Shown here in pieces: positions 52,296 to 63,314 of a stretch of DNA of 64,000 nt. The stretch comes from Humulus lupulus. Its lineage: Eukaryota > Streptophyta > Magnoliopsida > Rosales > Cannabaceae. Under the pieces are notes generated by a model. That model did not search any database. It had not been told where the DNA came from and was given only the letters and a program-made list of their open reading frames with translations. Position 1 is the stretch's first letter. The number at the start of each line of letters is the position of its first letter. The translations under genes were made by a program, and so were the position numbers. Location: NCBI RefSeq assembly GCF_963169125.1, contig NC_084793.1, positions 226,966,360 through 227,030,359 of the forward strand. The letters run 5' to 3'.

Positions 52296-53185
52296 TGTTA
52301 TCCAGATTTCCGGATGGCATTTAGATTGATGTCCTCGGGGAAGCAGAATTATCGATGTCTTTCACGGTAGGTGACCAGAGCTCGCGGATGGACAGAAAGG
52401 CTTCGCCTCTCCCGTTTAGTGTCCGGATTACTCTTCCAAGCAAACACGACACGGAAAACTCATCAACTCTCCCGGACTCCCGAAGGGGTATCCTTCGGGG
52501 AAGCCCCTTCCAGGAGAAGCTCTTCGAGTGGTCTCCGCGGAAACAGTTCCATGCCTCGTACGGAACAGAACCAAGCGGTCGAGTCATGGAGGAGGCGTAT
52601 TTGGAATGATATCCACCTGACACAGGATCCCGCCTAACACGCCCGTCAGGTCAAAGCCGCACACATCCCAGCACGCCTAAGGGTACCTTTTCGCCTACTG
52701 TTCCGCTGACAACTTGGAAAAGACGGCTGACTTTGTGTGTTCCCCATACTTTCACGTAAATATACCCACATAGAGTCTTGTAGCCATGCTACTACAGTAA
52801 TTGTATCCCCTATTTATGGCTGGTGTAATTAAGACTCATGTACGTAGAGAAAAACCCTAATCCAAAACCCTAGCTATAAAGACCCCTTCATTTTACAAGA
52901 AGAGGGACGGCGAACAAATCATATAGCAAGAACTCTACTAAAATCTCTCTAGCTTCATCTTCTTCAAGAGAACCCGAGAGAAACACTTTGAGTGTGTGAA
53001 GTTCTTGTACACCAGCCATCTTACTGTAACATTTTCCAAGTATAATAACATCGACTCGTGGACTAGGGCTTGTTAACGCCTGAACCACGTAAAAACACAG
53101 TTTGTTTAGTTACATTTCAGCACTTCTACAGTTCTTATCTTTTTATTATTCTATTTGTATTCGTTTCCGAAAAACTCGGTAAACA
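52296..53185 (+). repeat. 5' LTR of the second Tat element
   Basis: TGTTATCCAGATTTCC to CTCGGTAAACA. It contains TATTTATGGC and TATAAAGACC stretches near 52810-52880 that may be the core promoter. The termini TGTTATCC...AAACA resemble those of the first Tat element read on its own strand (TGTTATCC...CAACA), so the two are related families. Confidence 0.95.
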
Positions 53186-54209
53186 TCATACCTCCGGGCT
53201 GAGCCTCTCCAAAAAGATCCTTCGACAAGGATACTTCTGGCCCACCATGAAGAAGGATTGTGTGGATTATGTCAGGAAATGTGAGCAGTGCCAGAGGTAC
53301 GCCAAGGTTCCGCGAGCGCCACCTACAGAAATTACCTTAATGACCAGCCCCTGGCCGTTCGCCATTTGGGGCATTGACCTAGTAGGTTCCCTCCCAACTG
53401 GAAAGGGTGGAGTGAAGTATGCCATAGTCGCGGTAGACTACTTCACCAAATGGGCTGAAGCTGAACCTATGAACACGGTCACATCTAAAAAAGCACTGGA
53501 CTTTGTCATCAGGAATATAGTGTGTCGTTTTGGGCTTCCACGAAAAATTGTGTTCGACAACGGAAAGCAATTTGACAGTGAACACTTCACGAACTTCTGT
53601 GCTTCGCATGGAATTATCAAAAGCTTTTCCGCAGTCGCCAGACCCCAGGCTAATGGGCAAGTGGAGGCTGTAAACAAAATATTAAAGACCACGTTGAAGA
53701 AAAAACTCCAAGCCTGCAAGGCTCACTGGCCGGAAGAACTTCCGCGAGTACTTTGGGCCTATCGCACAACAGAGAGAACTTCGACGGGGCACACGCCTTA
53801 TTCCATGACCTTCGGTTGCGAGGCCGTCATCCCAGTAGAAACTATGATCCCCTCTCACAGGCAAGATACCTACGACCCTACCCGGAACCATGCCCTTCTC
53901 CAGGAGTCCTTGGACATGATCGAAGAGCTCCGGGAGCAGTCGCAGGTCCAACTAAAAATGTACCAAGGCAAGGTAGCCCGACACTTTAACACAAGAGTCA
54001 AGAGCCGTACATTCGAAGTTGGGGATCTTGTCCTACGGAGAGTATTTCCTGCTACGCAGGATCCGGGAGTGGGAGTCCTCGGACCCAACTGGGAAGGCCC
54101 CTACGAAGTCCAAGAAAAAGTGGGCCACGGGACGTATCACTTAAAGAGACTCGACGGATCTAAAGTCCCGCGCGCCTGGAACGCGGAGCACCTCCGCCGT
54201 TACTACTAG
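53186..54209 (+). CDS. Tat integrase, open frame fused to the LTR
   Basis: An open frame runs from an ATG inside the LTR (53070) to TAG at 54207-54209, 379 codons. In this frame the HHCC zinc site keeps CEQCQRY (C71, C74) but has lost its usual histidine part at the deletion edge. The catalytic core shows D103 (GIDLVGSLPT), D163 (VFDNGKQF) and E199 (NGQVEAVNK), a D,D35E spacing. The C-terminal domain has EVGDLVLRRVFPA and GPNWEGPYEV, a GPY-type motif, and ends AEHLRRYY. No stop or frameshift is seen, in contrast to all other retroelement genes here. Without the N-terminal histidines it is unlikely to be fully active. Confidence 0.88.
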
Positions 54210-54770
54210 TAGGCCCCGGACCATCTAGTCGGAAGTCCTTGGTGAAATTAGCAAAAGTGAAAAATGTGGAAATAATCCTCCCTGTTGTAAAACTCACGCC
54301 TAGCAGGCTAATGTAATGAAACACAGAGAGATTCACTCCGCTTTTACTGCACTTTTCATCCCTATGTTCAAAGCTGCGTTTTAACAAGTGACCACGCGGT
54401 CCGGAGACGTCCGGATCCCACGCTCACTTGGGGGGGTATACATGTCTAAGGCATAGCCATACGCCCCTTGAACAAAACGTACACAGAACACCACTATTGT
54501 GCTAGCATTGTGTTTGAAAATTTTAAATTGTTTGAAATGTTTAAATTGTTAAGCTTAGGTTTATTTGTTGCCATGAACATGCTTGCATTACGTGTCCTAT
54601 GTGCATTATGTGCTTATGTGAAAATTTCCATGGAAATGCCTGCCATTATGTATCATGAAAATTATCTCCTGTGTAGCCCAGCGATGGACAGGACTGGGGG
54701 TTGAGGCACGTTCATAGAGCTACGCCGAAACACCCCCAACTACCTGACAAGTCCTTTGCAGAATACTCCG
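54210..54770 (+). other. Tat 3' spacer after integrase
   Basis: No frame or repeat recognised. It resembles the normal pol-to-antisense-gene interval of Tat elements. Confidence 0.5.
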
Positions 54771-55200
54771 CGATCGCTGTAGAGCTTTGCTTCGCAAGCT
54801 CCAGCTCCGGGTCCCGCAAGGGGAAAGATGGCAAGATCCGCGATCGCTGTAGAGCTTTGCTTCGCAAGCTCCAGCTCCGGGTCCCGCAAGGCGAAAGATG
54901 GCAAGATCCGCGACCGTTGTAAGCCTTGCTTCGCAGGCTCCAGCTCCGGATCTCACAAAATAATGCATGGCGAGCTCCTCGACCATTGCAAGTTTCAGCT
55001 CCAGGAGCAGACATGGTCGATCCACCACTCACAGCAGGCCTTGCTTCGCAAAGCCCCTGCTCCGGGATCACACCTGGTGGGCGTGGCGATTTCCCCGACA
55101 GCAACGAGCCTTGCCTCGCAGGGCTCCATGCCAGGTCCCTGAAGTCGGCCACCATGAGGTTCGCAACAACGGTTAGTTTTGCTTCGCAAAGATCTAACCT
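54771..55200. repeat. Tandem repeat, 70-bp unit, four to six units
   Basis: CGATCGCTGTAGAGCTTTGC starts units at 54771 and 54841, with degenerate ones at 54911 (CGACCGTTGTAAGCCTTGC), near 54981, and in the GCCTTGCTTCGCA-type blocks up to 55200. The first two units differ at one base. It explains the long overlapping frames on both strands here. Confidence 0.9.
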
Positions 55201-55611
55201 TAAGTCTAGCGACGCTCACCAAAAGAACTCCCGTTCCAAACCATGGAACGACTCACCTTAGCAATCCCAGCGAACAGTATAACTACAAGTCCCGGGATTG
55301 GCTATCTGCCTTAGGAAAGCTAAAATACGGTGAAAGGAGCCTGGCCGTTGGAACCAGGAAACCTTCGTAACCTAGAAACTACGTGGGAAAAGACATCAGC
55401 CGTTAGAGCTTCAAGTGGGAAGTGCATAGGTTTTGGCCGTTGGAACCAAAACCTCATGCGCCCCTACAACAGTTTCTACCGTATAAAAGTCTACCCTAAG
55501 CGCAAAGATAAATAAAGAACTCGGCAGAAAGGAAAGGAGAATGCTATAATTATGGCAAATATGTCCGCAATGAAAAACTCAAAATGAAAAATAATTAAAG
55601 ATAAAACCCCT

Positions 55612-58600
55612 TCAAGCATTGGGGGTAGCTGCAGCTTCCACGACCGCGGCTTCGGGGGCATCGGCTTCAACTGAGGCTGGCGGAGTCGGCTCATTGGAAG
55701 GCGGAACTTTGTCACGGGAAGGTTCAGAGGTCCCCGCCTCTCCGGGATCTCCCGCCTCAGGGGCTCCATCATGTTCTTCAATGTTGTAAGTTTGGACGTA
55801 CGCCTCTGGGCCTTGATCCCACACGAGTAGCTTCTCCCTCATGGCCTCGGCATCATCTCCCAGATAGCCTAGTACCTCCGGGTTCACTTTCCAGAGTTGA
55901 TGCATGAGGACCACATGTGATATATTAATCTTCTTGTTCAGTATCACCTCAGTATCCTCCTTCTCCTTCAAGCGCTCCGCCTCGGAGGTTGCCAGCTGTG
56001 CCTCCGCGACAGTTAGTTGAGCCCTCAATTTTTCCATTTCGGCCTTGTAGGCATCCCGCTCTCCCTTAAGAGAATCAATCTCCTTGCGCTGCTCCTTGTT
56101 TTGGTTCAGCACGGATTGCTTCTCGGTCACATGCCCCCTGGCAGTGAATTGCAAGGCTCCGATCTCTTTATCCTTCTCGGCGATCCCCAACTCCAGCATA
56201 GACACGAGATCCCTGCTCCTCTTGTGAAGTTGCTCCTCCTCGTGCAGCTTATTCTGAAGAGTGGAATACTCCCCTTGCTGCTTAAGGACAAGATCACTTT
56301 TCGCTTGCAAGCGGGCTTCCAAAGTATCCTTCTCCACCCTGGCTTGGGACATCTCTTCCCGGAGCTTGGAGTTTTCGGCCTTCATCTCATCCGAACGCTG
56401 TCTGAACTCATTCTCTGCCTTGGCCCGGTACTCTTGGTATTTGGCAAGATATTTCTTGTCCGCCTCTTCCTCAGCCGTGCGCCGGACCTGATCAATCTTC
56501 TCCGAAGCCTCCAAGGCCTGTTGGGTCAGTTTCTGCTTCTCCGCCTCTAAGGCCTGGCGAGCCAGCTGGCTCTCCTCCAGCTGAACCAGAACTGCACCAA
56601 CCTCTCGGAACGAGCGTTCCGCGATCATAGAGGCCTGCAAGGAAAGATAACAGAATGAGTTAAGCAGAGCCAAATGTGCTAAGACAAGTGATCCCAAAAC
56701 GCAACTGACAGCCTACCCCGGACAGTTGCTGCTTCACAGCGTGTGTCAGCAACAGCGGATCCTTACTGCTACTGATGGCCCATTTCTCAGAATTGAGCTC
56801 GCACAAGCTCAGGGCCATCCTCCATCATCTCAGCTCCGAACGGCGCCAATGCACGTCCGAGCCTAGGCACCAGCCTCTTCTCCAAGGCTGGGCCATCCAA
56901 AACCGCTCCGGCCGGGTGAAGGGATCTCACCCCCTCGGCCAGCTCAGCTCTCTTCACGGCAGACAATTTATCTGCCCTTCCCTGAGTAACAGCCTTCTCC
57001 GCCTCTAACCGCCTCTTCAAAAAACTATCGGCCCGTCTTACACCCTCCAGGAGGGCAGCGGGGAAACGGGTTGGTTTCTGCGGGAAGTGGAACTTCAGGC
57101 CAGGCAGAGGAAGGTTTGTTGGCTGAGAAGAAGGAGACCCCGAAAGGGTGGACCCCTTTTGGGCTGGAGGAGGAGGCAGACGGGGTATTAAGGCCCCGGT
57201 CTGTTGCTTTTGCTGCTGCGGCAGTGGAAGTAATTGCCCTTGTTGCTGCTGCTGGTTTGGATGTTGTGGGTGCTGCAGCTGTGGCGTTGGTGATTGTCTC
57301 TGTTTTTCTTGTTGCTGCTGTTGTTGTAGTTGTGGTTGCTGTCGTTGCTGTTGTTGTTGCCTTCGACCAGGAGAAGAGTGTCTAAGGCGTTTCTTGTTAG
57401 CGCCCTCAGCATCTTCTCCGGGACGCTTGCTCGCCCCAGTTGTCTTCACGGGGAACACAAGCCCTTCCCCGTCGCTGCTGCTACTCGAGACCATCATAGT
57501 CTCGGAAGGCCCGTCAGCAGGAGACTTCTCTACCCCCGGAGACGCTTGCGCCTCGCCACTTGTCTCCTTGGGGGTGGCAGCTTTACCTCCCCTACCAGCC
57601 TTGGTCTTCCGTCCTTTCCCCGTGGACGGGTCTTGGCTGGTGGCAGCCTTCTTAATGAGCAAAGTAACCCTCCCCAACATCTTGGCTTCTGGATACTCTG
57701 CAAGAAACATACAAAGCAAGGTTAACGAACCAACAAGCAATGAGAAAGAAGATAAGCGGAAGACAAGACAATCAACAACATAAAAGCACCAGCAAGCCCG
57801 CCAGCAGGGAACAAGGAACAAGAAAAAGAAAAGTTTGAAAGGGACGACCATGCACGAGAAGCGTGGATGGCCTTCCCCGAGCAAAACAAAACACCGCTTC
57901 CTGCTCCAGGAAGCTCCCGTACTCCTTGAAGTCCGGGAATGACATGCTGAGGGAAGAAGGGTCAACCATAATGACACCTTCTGGCAGACTACCGTCACTC
58001 AGACACCCGAGGAGCTCATCTACCCTATCGCAATATCTGTCAAAAGGTATCCTACGCGGATCTAGCCTAAGGAAGCGGGGATCGAACCCCATCTGAGAGG
58101 TCCGGGAAACCTCAGACAGGCTGGGGGTGTGGATCAATCGAAAACTAGTCTTACCTCTCCCGGAGGTACTAGCCCCCGGAGCCCCTTCATTAGGGTAAGC
58201 CGCGGCGTGGCGGGCCTCGATCTCCTCTTCCTCCGGCTGGGGGTCGGGGAACCTCTCCGCCCAACTAGGAGATAAAGTATTCTCGTCCCGGGCTGCTTGG
58301 TTTATCACCTTGGACAGCTCTAGGGCAATCTGCTCCCGGATGTCGGCAGACACCTGACTTTGCCCCCTGCCACTCACTGGCTCGATGTTTTGGAAAGAGG
58401 CGAGTAGCCCATACTCCCTCAAAGATTCGGAGGTCACAAGTCCCTCCACTTTCAACTCTTCCTCAGAAAGCCCTTCGTAGAACTTGGACCTCCTTATCAT
58501 CTCCGCACAGCGAGGTGTCCGCGGAACGACTTCTGCAAAATTCAAATACAAGCATTAGAGATCCTCCCAAAAGGAAAATCAAACGCAAAGAAACAAAGTT

Positions 58601-60017
58601 GAAAAGGCGAGGAAGGAGCACTTACCAGGGATTTTGAAGTCCAAAGATAGGGCTGGCACCCTCTTCAGCGGGAAGCCAGTCGTCAGGAACCAGTACTCCC
58701 GGAGGTCTGGAACCCTCGCGGTATGACAGGTAGGACACATCACGTCCGGGTGCCTTTCCAGCCTGTAAAACCCCACCTTGTCTGAATGACCCCTCATAGG
58801 CTGAGACTTCAACCCGTAGAAGTACAGCACCTCCTCCGGGGTAGGAGCTTCCAGTTTCCGGGACTTTAGCTGGGAGGAATCAACTGGAAGGGGGCAATCC
58901 CCGCCTTCACACAGAAATTGGAAAAGTAACTTCTTAGGGGCAAGTGCGCCCCACACACTATGTGTGCCCAGCTCCAGGCACCAAAGCCCTCGTGACTCTG
59001 GCTAGCCGACTCGCCCAGCACCGACAAACGGTGCCACATCAGACCTGGGATGTTCTTCAGGCCTGCCTGGGAAGAATACAGCTCCAGCATGCCATAATTC
59101 CTGAAAAGGTTCAGCTTCTGGTCCATCTCCCAGATTGAACTATTGGAAGTCGGTGGGCTGGCCGCGACCATTTTTGCTTTTCCTTTCCCCTTTGCGCCAG
59201 CGACAGGGGAACCCTTCTCCTGGGCAGAATCAGCCTCCACTACAGCGAGGAGTTGTTCCTTTGAGATGTTCGTCACTGAACAAAAGAAACAAAGAAGAAA
59301 ACACTCTAAGCAGTCAGCACCCTTGTCATACCCTAGTGGTATCAAAGGCGTCGGGGAGACCCTCCCCGAAAACTGCTTGGAGAGGCTCCCACCGGGCTTA
59401 CCGAGGGGTTGGCACCATGCCACCCGGAGGGCAGCAAGGAACCAGACTCAGACTCCGAGCCTAAGCCCACCAAAAGAAGTGTTTTTCCAAAGAAAGACAC
59501 CCTAAAGGCGTTCATGCTTATGCCCTAAAATAGCAAAACAAGGAACGGCTTTCCAAACGCAAATCGTCAAAGCATGCAAGAAAGGCTACTTATCGACTCA
59601 CATCAATCACATGCCTACCAAAGCCCTATTCACGCATGCACATAGGCGATAATGGCAGAAACCTCAACTCTAACAACTACCAACAACCTAAGGTTTGGGA
59701 GGAAAGAGCAAAGTAGAAATACTTACTGGTATTCGGGTAGTCGGAGGTTGAAGGAGTAACCGGATCACTGCACAGCACGATCGCGAGAAGTAAAAGCTGC
59801 AAAGACGAACGACGATTCAAACCATGAACTTCGGCGAATAAACCCACTGCCAAATCAAAAGAAAAGTTTCTAGATCCCTTACCAAGAGAAGTGGCAAGTT
59901 CGAAGGAACGGAAGCTTGGAAGCCTGAGAGTTTGAAGGTTTGGAAATCTGAAAATCCGAAAGGTAGAGAATTTGAAAGCGTAAAGAGGAAGAAAGGTCCG
60001 TTCCCTCGTTTTTATAG
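55612..60017 (-). CDS. Antisense multi-exon gene of the second Tat element
   Basis: A TATA box (CTATAAAAACG, minus strand, 60007-60017) lies upstream. Recognisable exons on the minus strand are 59275-58626 (TNISKEQLLAVVEA ... GAHLPLRSYFSNFCVKAGIA ... LDFKIPG), then one starting at 58532 (VVPRTPRCAEMIRRSKFYEG, FDRYCDRVDELLGCL), one starting at 57697 (YPEAKMLGRVTLLIKKAATS, polyQ, KRRLEAEKAVTQGRADKL), and a last one from about 56640 to 55612, a long coiled coil (AERSFREVGAVLVQLEESQL onward) with an acidic Pro/Ala-rich end. Acceptors read TTTTGTTCAG, GAATTTTGCAG, TTTCTTGCAG and TTCCTTGCAG; the first donor is CCTG/GTAAGTG. The N-terminal part resembles the putative gypsy-type transposon domain. 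Unlike its counterpart at 37-39 kb it shows no clear break. Exact exon ends after 57860 and 56790 are uncertain. Confidence 0.65.
57190..57370 (-). repeat. Glutamine-codon repeat in the antisense gene
   Basis: Interrupted CAG/CAA runs encode stretches of up to six glutamines mixed with Pro, His, Leu and Arg between the basic SSPGRR segment and PRLPPPPAQKG. The impurity of the run (mixed CAG, CAA, CCA, CGA) suggests stable length. Confidence 0.85.
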
Positions 60018-60470
60018 CAGGAAAGAAGTCGTTTCGAATTCCTCAAATGGACGGTCCCGATCTTCCCATTCCGTGTGCATCAGATCCAACGGCTGGAGAT
60101 GAAGCGACGATCCTATTTATGACTCCTCGGATGGGAATAAAGTATTTATTTCCCATCATTACACCACCTCGGGCCCGGAGTACCATTAAAAACCGTCAAA
60201 TCATTACTCAGATGACTGACGCACGCATACTCAACCAGTCGCCTCACGCACACGTCTTGGTCGCAGAACCATTCCCAGCATGACACGTGGTCCTTGCCGC
60301 ACTTGAGTACTTGAGTTCAACCAGAAGAAATTCCCTTTCTTTTTCATACTAACACTCAGGCGGGAAAAAGGAGCCCTTCCGGGAACACAGAAGGTGGCCC
60401 CTCGCCTAATCTAAGAGACCGAAATACCCGGAGGACTGTACAAGCTCCCGGATCTCTCAAAGCTCCGTGA

Positions 60471-60484
60471 CCTTGGGGGGTAAA
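60471..60484 (+). other. Polypurine tract of the second Tat element
   Basis: CCTTGGGGGGTAAA immediately before the 3' LTR start TGTTATCC. It resembles the TTGCGGGGCAAA tract of the first Tat element. Confidence 0.85.
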
Positions 60485-61374
60485 TGTTATCCAGATTTCC
60501 GGATGGCATTTAGATTGATGTCCTCGGGGAAGCAGAATTATCGATGTCTTTCACGGTAGGTGACCAGAGCTCGCGGATGGACAGAAAGGCTTCGCCTCTC
60601 CCGTTTAGTGTCCGGATTACTCTTCCAAGCAAACACGACACGGAAAACTCATCAACTCTCCTGGACTCCCGAAGGGGTATCCTTCGGGGAAGCCCCTTCC
60701 AGGAGAAGCTTTTCGAGTGGTCTCCGCGGAAACAGTTCCGTGCCTCGCACGGAACAGAACCAAGCGGTCGAGTCATGGAGGAGGCGTATTTGGAATGATA
60801 TCCACCTGACACAGGATCCCGCCTGACACGCCCGTCAGGTCAAAGCCGCACACATCCCAGCACGCCTAAGGGTACCTTTTCGCCTACTGTTCCGCTGACA
60901 ACTTGGAAAAGACGGCTGACTTTGTGTGTTCCCCATACTTTCACGTAAATATACCCACATAGAGTCTTGTAGCCATGCTACTACAGTAATTGTATCCCCT
61001 ATTTATGGCTGGTGTAATTAAGACTCATGTACGTAGAGAAAAACCCTAATCCAAAACCCTAGCTATAAAGACCCCTTCATTTTACAAGAAGAGGGACGGC
61101 GAACAAATCATATAGCAAGAACTCTACTAAAATCTCTCTAGCTTCATCTTCTTCAAGAGAACCCGAGAGAAACACTTTGAGTGTGTGAAGTTCTTGTACA
61201 CCAGCCATCTTACTGTAACCTTTTCCAAGTATAATAACATCGACTCGTGGACTAGGGCTTGTTAACGCCTGAACCACGTAAAAACATTGTTTGTTTAGTT
61301 ACATTTCAGCACTTCTACAGTTCTTATCTTTTTATTATTCTGTTTGTATTCGTTTCCGAAAAACTCGGTAAACA
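60485..61374 (+). repeat. 3' LTR of the second Tat element
   Basis: 890 bp, the same length as the 5' LTR. Substitutions seen by eye include C/T at 60661, two changes in the TTCCGTGCCTCGCACGG segment, and two in the AAAACATTG segment near 61286. Confidence 0.95.
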
Positions 61375-61379
61375 CTATG

Positions 61380-61475
61380 CAAATGTTCAAATCGAAAGAT
61401 ACATTTGTTTATGCACAATCTTATAGATTCTGATATTGCTCGAGAAAATATTTTTAAAAAATTTAAGTGGGGGAT
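61380..61475 (+). other. copia 3' tail and polypurine tract
   Basis: Continues the copia 3' untranslated region across the Tat insertion. AAGTGGGGGAT at 61465-61475 directly precedes the 3' LTR and is the polypurine tract. Confidence 0.9.
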
Positions 61476-62126
61476 TGTTGGAACTTTTTTGTTAAAAGTT
61501 AAAAGTGAATTGTTAAAAATTGAAAGAGTATATATTTGTGTGTGACATGGATTTGGAAAACTCCTCCAAGAGTGTATATAAGATGCAAGTGCCATCCATT
61601 AGGTTGTGCCCCAAGGGGTACCCAGTTTTGAGCGAATGGGTGAGTTCTCACACACTTGACCACCACACGCGCGCGCGCCGCTACTGCCGTCCGTCCGACT
61701 CAGCTGAGCTGAGCTGGCAGGCGGGTGGTGTGGTGTCGTACTTTATTTTTTGTTGGAAAATATTATTTAATAATAAAATAAATATTTTTTATTGAAAAAC
61801 ATTTTCTTACCGTTTTATTGATATCGTCTTTTCTACATAAGTCAGATCAGAATAACGGTGGAATACATCTTTTTTCCAGAAAAACATTCTCTTCTAAAAT
61901 CGAATTTTCTCTGAGCTTTTGAGGGTGTACGAGAGCGAAGCCTTTCGGTGCAGAAAGGTATCGTATACAATGGTTGTTTTATCCTGGGGACGATGTGGTT
62001 GATAGACTACTGTGCACACTTGGGGCAGAGCCGCGAAACGTCTTAAAGAGAGAAACATAGTCCGCGACTCAGCCAGAAACTTGATCGGTAATTCGTTCCA
62101 ATTTTTATTTCAATTCGGAATTATCA
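61476..62126 (+). repeat. 3' LTR of the copia element
   Basis: TGTTGGAACTTTT to GGAATTATCA, 651 bp, followed by the TSD GTTCT. It lacks the 30041-30124 segment of the 5' copy and has scattered small indels and substitutions against it, so the copia insertion is clearly older than the second Tat element. Confidence 0.93.
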
Positions 62127-62168
62127 GTTCTATTAAAACAGATGGTGATTATTAATCATTAATAAAAA

Positions 62169-62403
62169 GGTAATCAACGGCTAAAGTCTACGTTCTTTTA
62201 TAAGCGTAGCATTTAAGTTCCTGATTTTTTTTTGGCAAAAGTCTCTTCTCTTACACAAATGGTACACTTTTTTCACTAACCGTTAACAATCTGTTAAAAT
62301 GGGAACTCAGCATAAATGTTAGGTACTATTCTTGCCAAAAAAAAATGATCGGGACTTAAATGCTACAATTTTGAAAGAATGGAGACTTTAGCCATTAATT
62401 TCC
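62169..62403. mobile_element. MITE-like inverted-repeat element, copy 1
   Basis: Terminal inverted repeats of about 70 bp: GGTAATCAACGGCTAAAGTC at the left, GGAAATTAATGGCTAAAGTC on the reverse complement of the right. Both arms hold GTAGCATTTAAGT. The TSD is not clear. Confidence 0.75.
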
Positions 62404-63076
62404 TTATAATTCATTTTTCTTTTCAAGAAGATCGAGTACTCTAATTTTAACATATTTATGAGAATTTTTAAGGGCTATTGACTACTTTACACAAGTTGTG
62501 GTTATGCCACTATATAATTCCTTATTAATTTTTTTAATTAAAAAATTTAGACAAAATAATTGAGAGACTCTGTATAAGTACCACAAAATAATTTATATAT
62601 TTATTATTTTTTCTTTACATTAATTAAATATCATATATTTAGACATTTTTATCAATTAAAATAATAAAAAGGAATAAAGAATAAAAAAATAAAAAACTAA
62701 TAAAATTGGAGAGTGATATAAAGAAAATTGAATAAATAAATAAATAAAAGTGTTCAAAGTATAAATGTAAAGAAGGAAATGATTAAGGGGCTACTATGCT
62801 CTTATACCCAATGTTCCTCATTTTCACATTGATAAGTTTAGATTAGAACTATGATATAATCTTGGGAATTATATACTGTTATTTTAGTGAAAAGTTTATA
62901 AATGATTTGATTGTGTGATTATATAATGGTGGAATTAAATAAAATAAGTAAATAGAAAAAAAATCACTAGCTTATTACCATCTTAAAAATCTTAATAATG
63001 AGACTCGAGCTTATGATTATTTTTTGTATGTTAATTATAGAGTATTTTCTCTTCTTGAAAAGAAAAAATAATTTCT
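62404..63076. other. AT-rich intergenic DNA
   Basis: No frame, repeat or boundary recognised between the two MITE copies. Confidence 0.5.
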
Positions 63077-63314
63077 GGAAAATTGATGGCTAAAGTATCT
63101 GTTCTTTTAAAATTATAGTATTTAAGTCTCCGATGTTTTCTTTTTCGGCGACAGTTGTCTCTAAGTTATGATGAATTCCCATTTTAATAGATTGATAATG
63201 GTTAGAGGAAAATGTGCACCAATTGTGTAACGGAATAGACTTTTGCCACACAAAAAATCGAAAACTTAAATGCTTCACTTGTATTACAAAAATGAACTTT
63301 AGCCGCCAATTACC
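63077..63314. mobile_element. MITE-like inverted-repeat element, copy 2, opposite orientation
   Basis: GGAAAATTGATGGCTAAAGT at the left, GGTAATTGGCGGCTAAAGTT on the reverse complement of the right. The centre (TTCCCATTTTAATAGATTG) is the reverse complement of the centre of copy 1 (CAATCTGTTAAAATGGGAA), so the two copies are inverted. Confidence 0.75.

Larger units (their letters stand above)
52296..61374 (+). mobile_element. Second Tat-type element, internally deleted, TSD CTATG
   Basis: Two 890-bp LTRs (52296-53185 and 60485-61374) are flanked by CTATG at 52291-52295 and 61375-61379. The interior starts abruptly inside integrase, so primer-binding site, gag, protease, RT and RNase H are gone. 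Then follow integrase, 70-bp tandem repeats, a multi-exon antisense gene and a polypurine tract. By eye the LTRs differ at about nine sites in 890 bp, near 1%, so the insertion is young compared with its neighbours. It lies in the 3' untranslated region of the copia element. Confidence 0.94.
29740..62126 (+). mobile_element. Ty1/copia element, TSD GTTCT, interrupted by two Tat elements
   Basis: The 5' LTR starts TGTTGGAACTTTT at 29740 and the 3' LTR ends AATTATCA at 62126. The duplication GTTCT lies at 29735-29739 and 62127-62131. Domain order gag, protease, integrase, RT, RNase H (integrase before RT) defines Ty1/copia. With the two insertions (33110-50528 and 52296-61374, each with one TSD copy) taken out, the element is close to 5.9 kb, normal for copia. 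Frameshift in gag and several stops in pol show it is dead. Confidence 0.95.

Noticed and set aside
52321..52637. Frames of 84-100 codons in the Tat 2 LTR, repeated at 60510-60826
   Set aside because: They lie within the two LTRs and appear in three overlapping frames at once; no known LTR-encoded protein matches.
53070..54209. Integrase as a domesticated host gene
   Set aside because: It sits between matching LTRs with a TSD; conservation is explained by the youth of the insertion.
54701..55261. Several 70-150-codon frames on both strands
   Set aside because: All derive from the 70-bp tandem repeat; the repeat length is not a multiple of three, so no constant peptide is formed.
57071..57783. 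Plus-strand Cys/Gly/Val-rich frames
   Set aside because: Shadow of the glutamine-codon repeat of the minus-strand gene.
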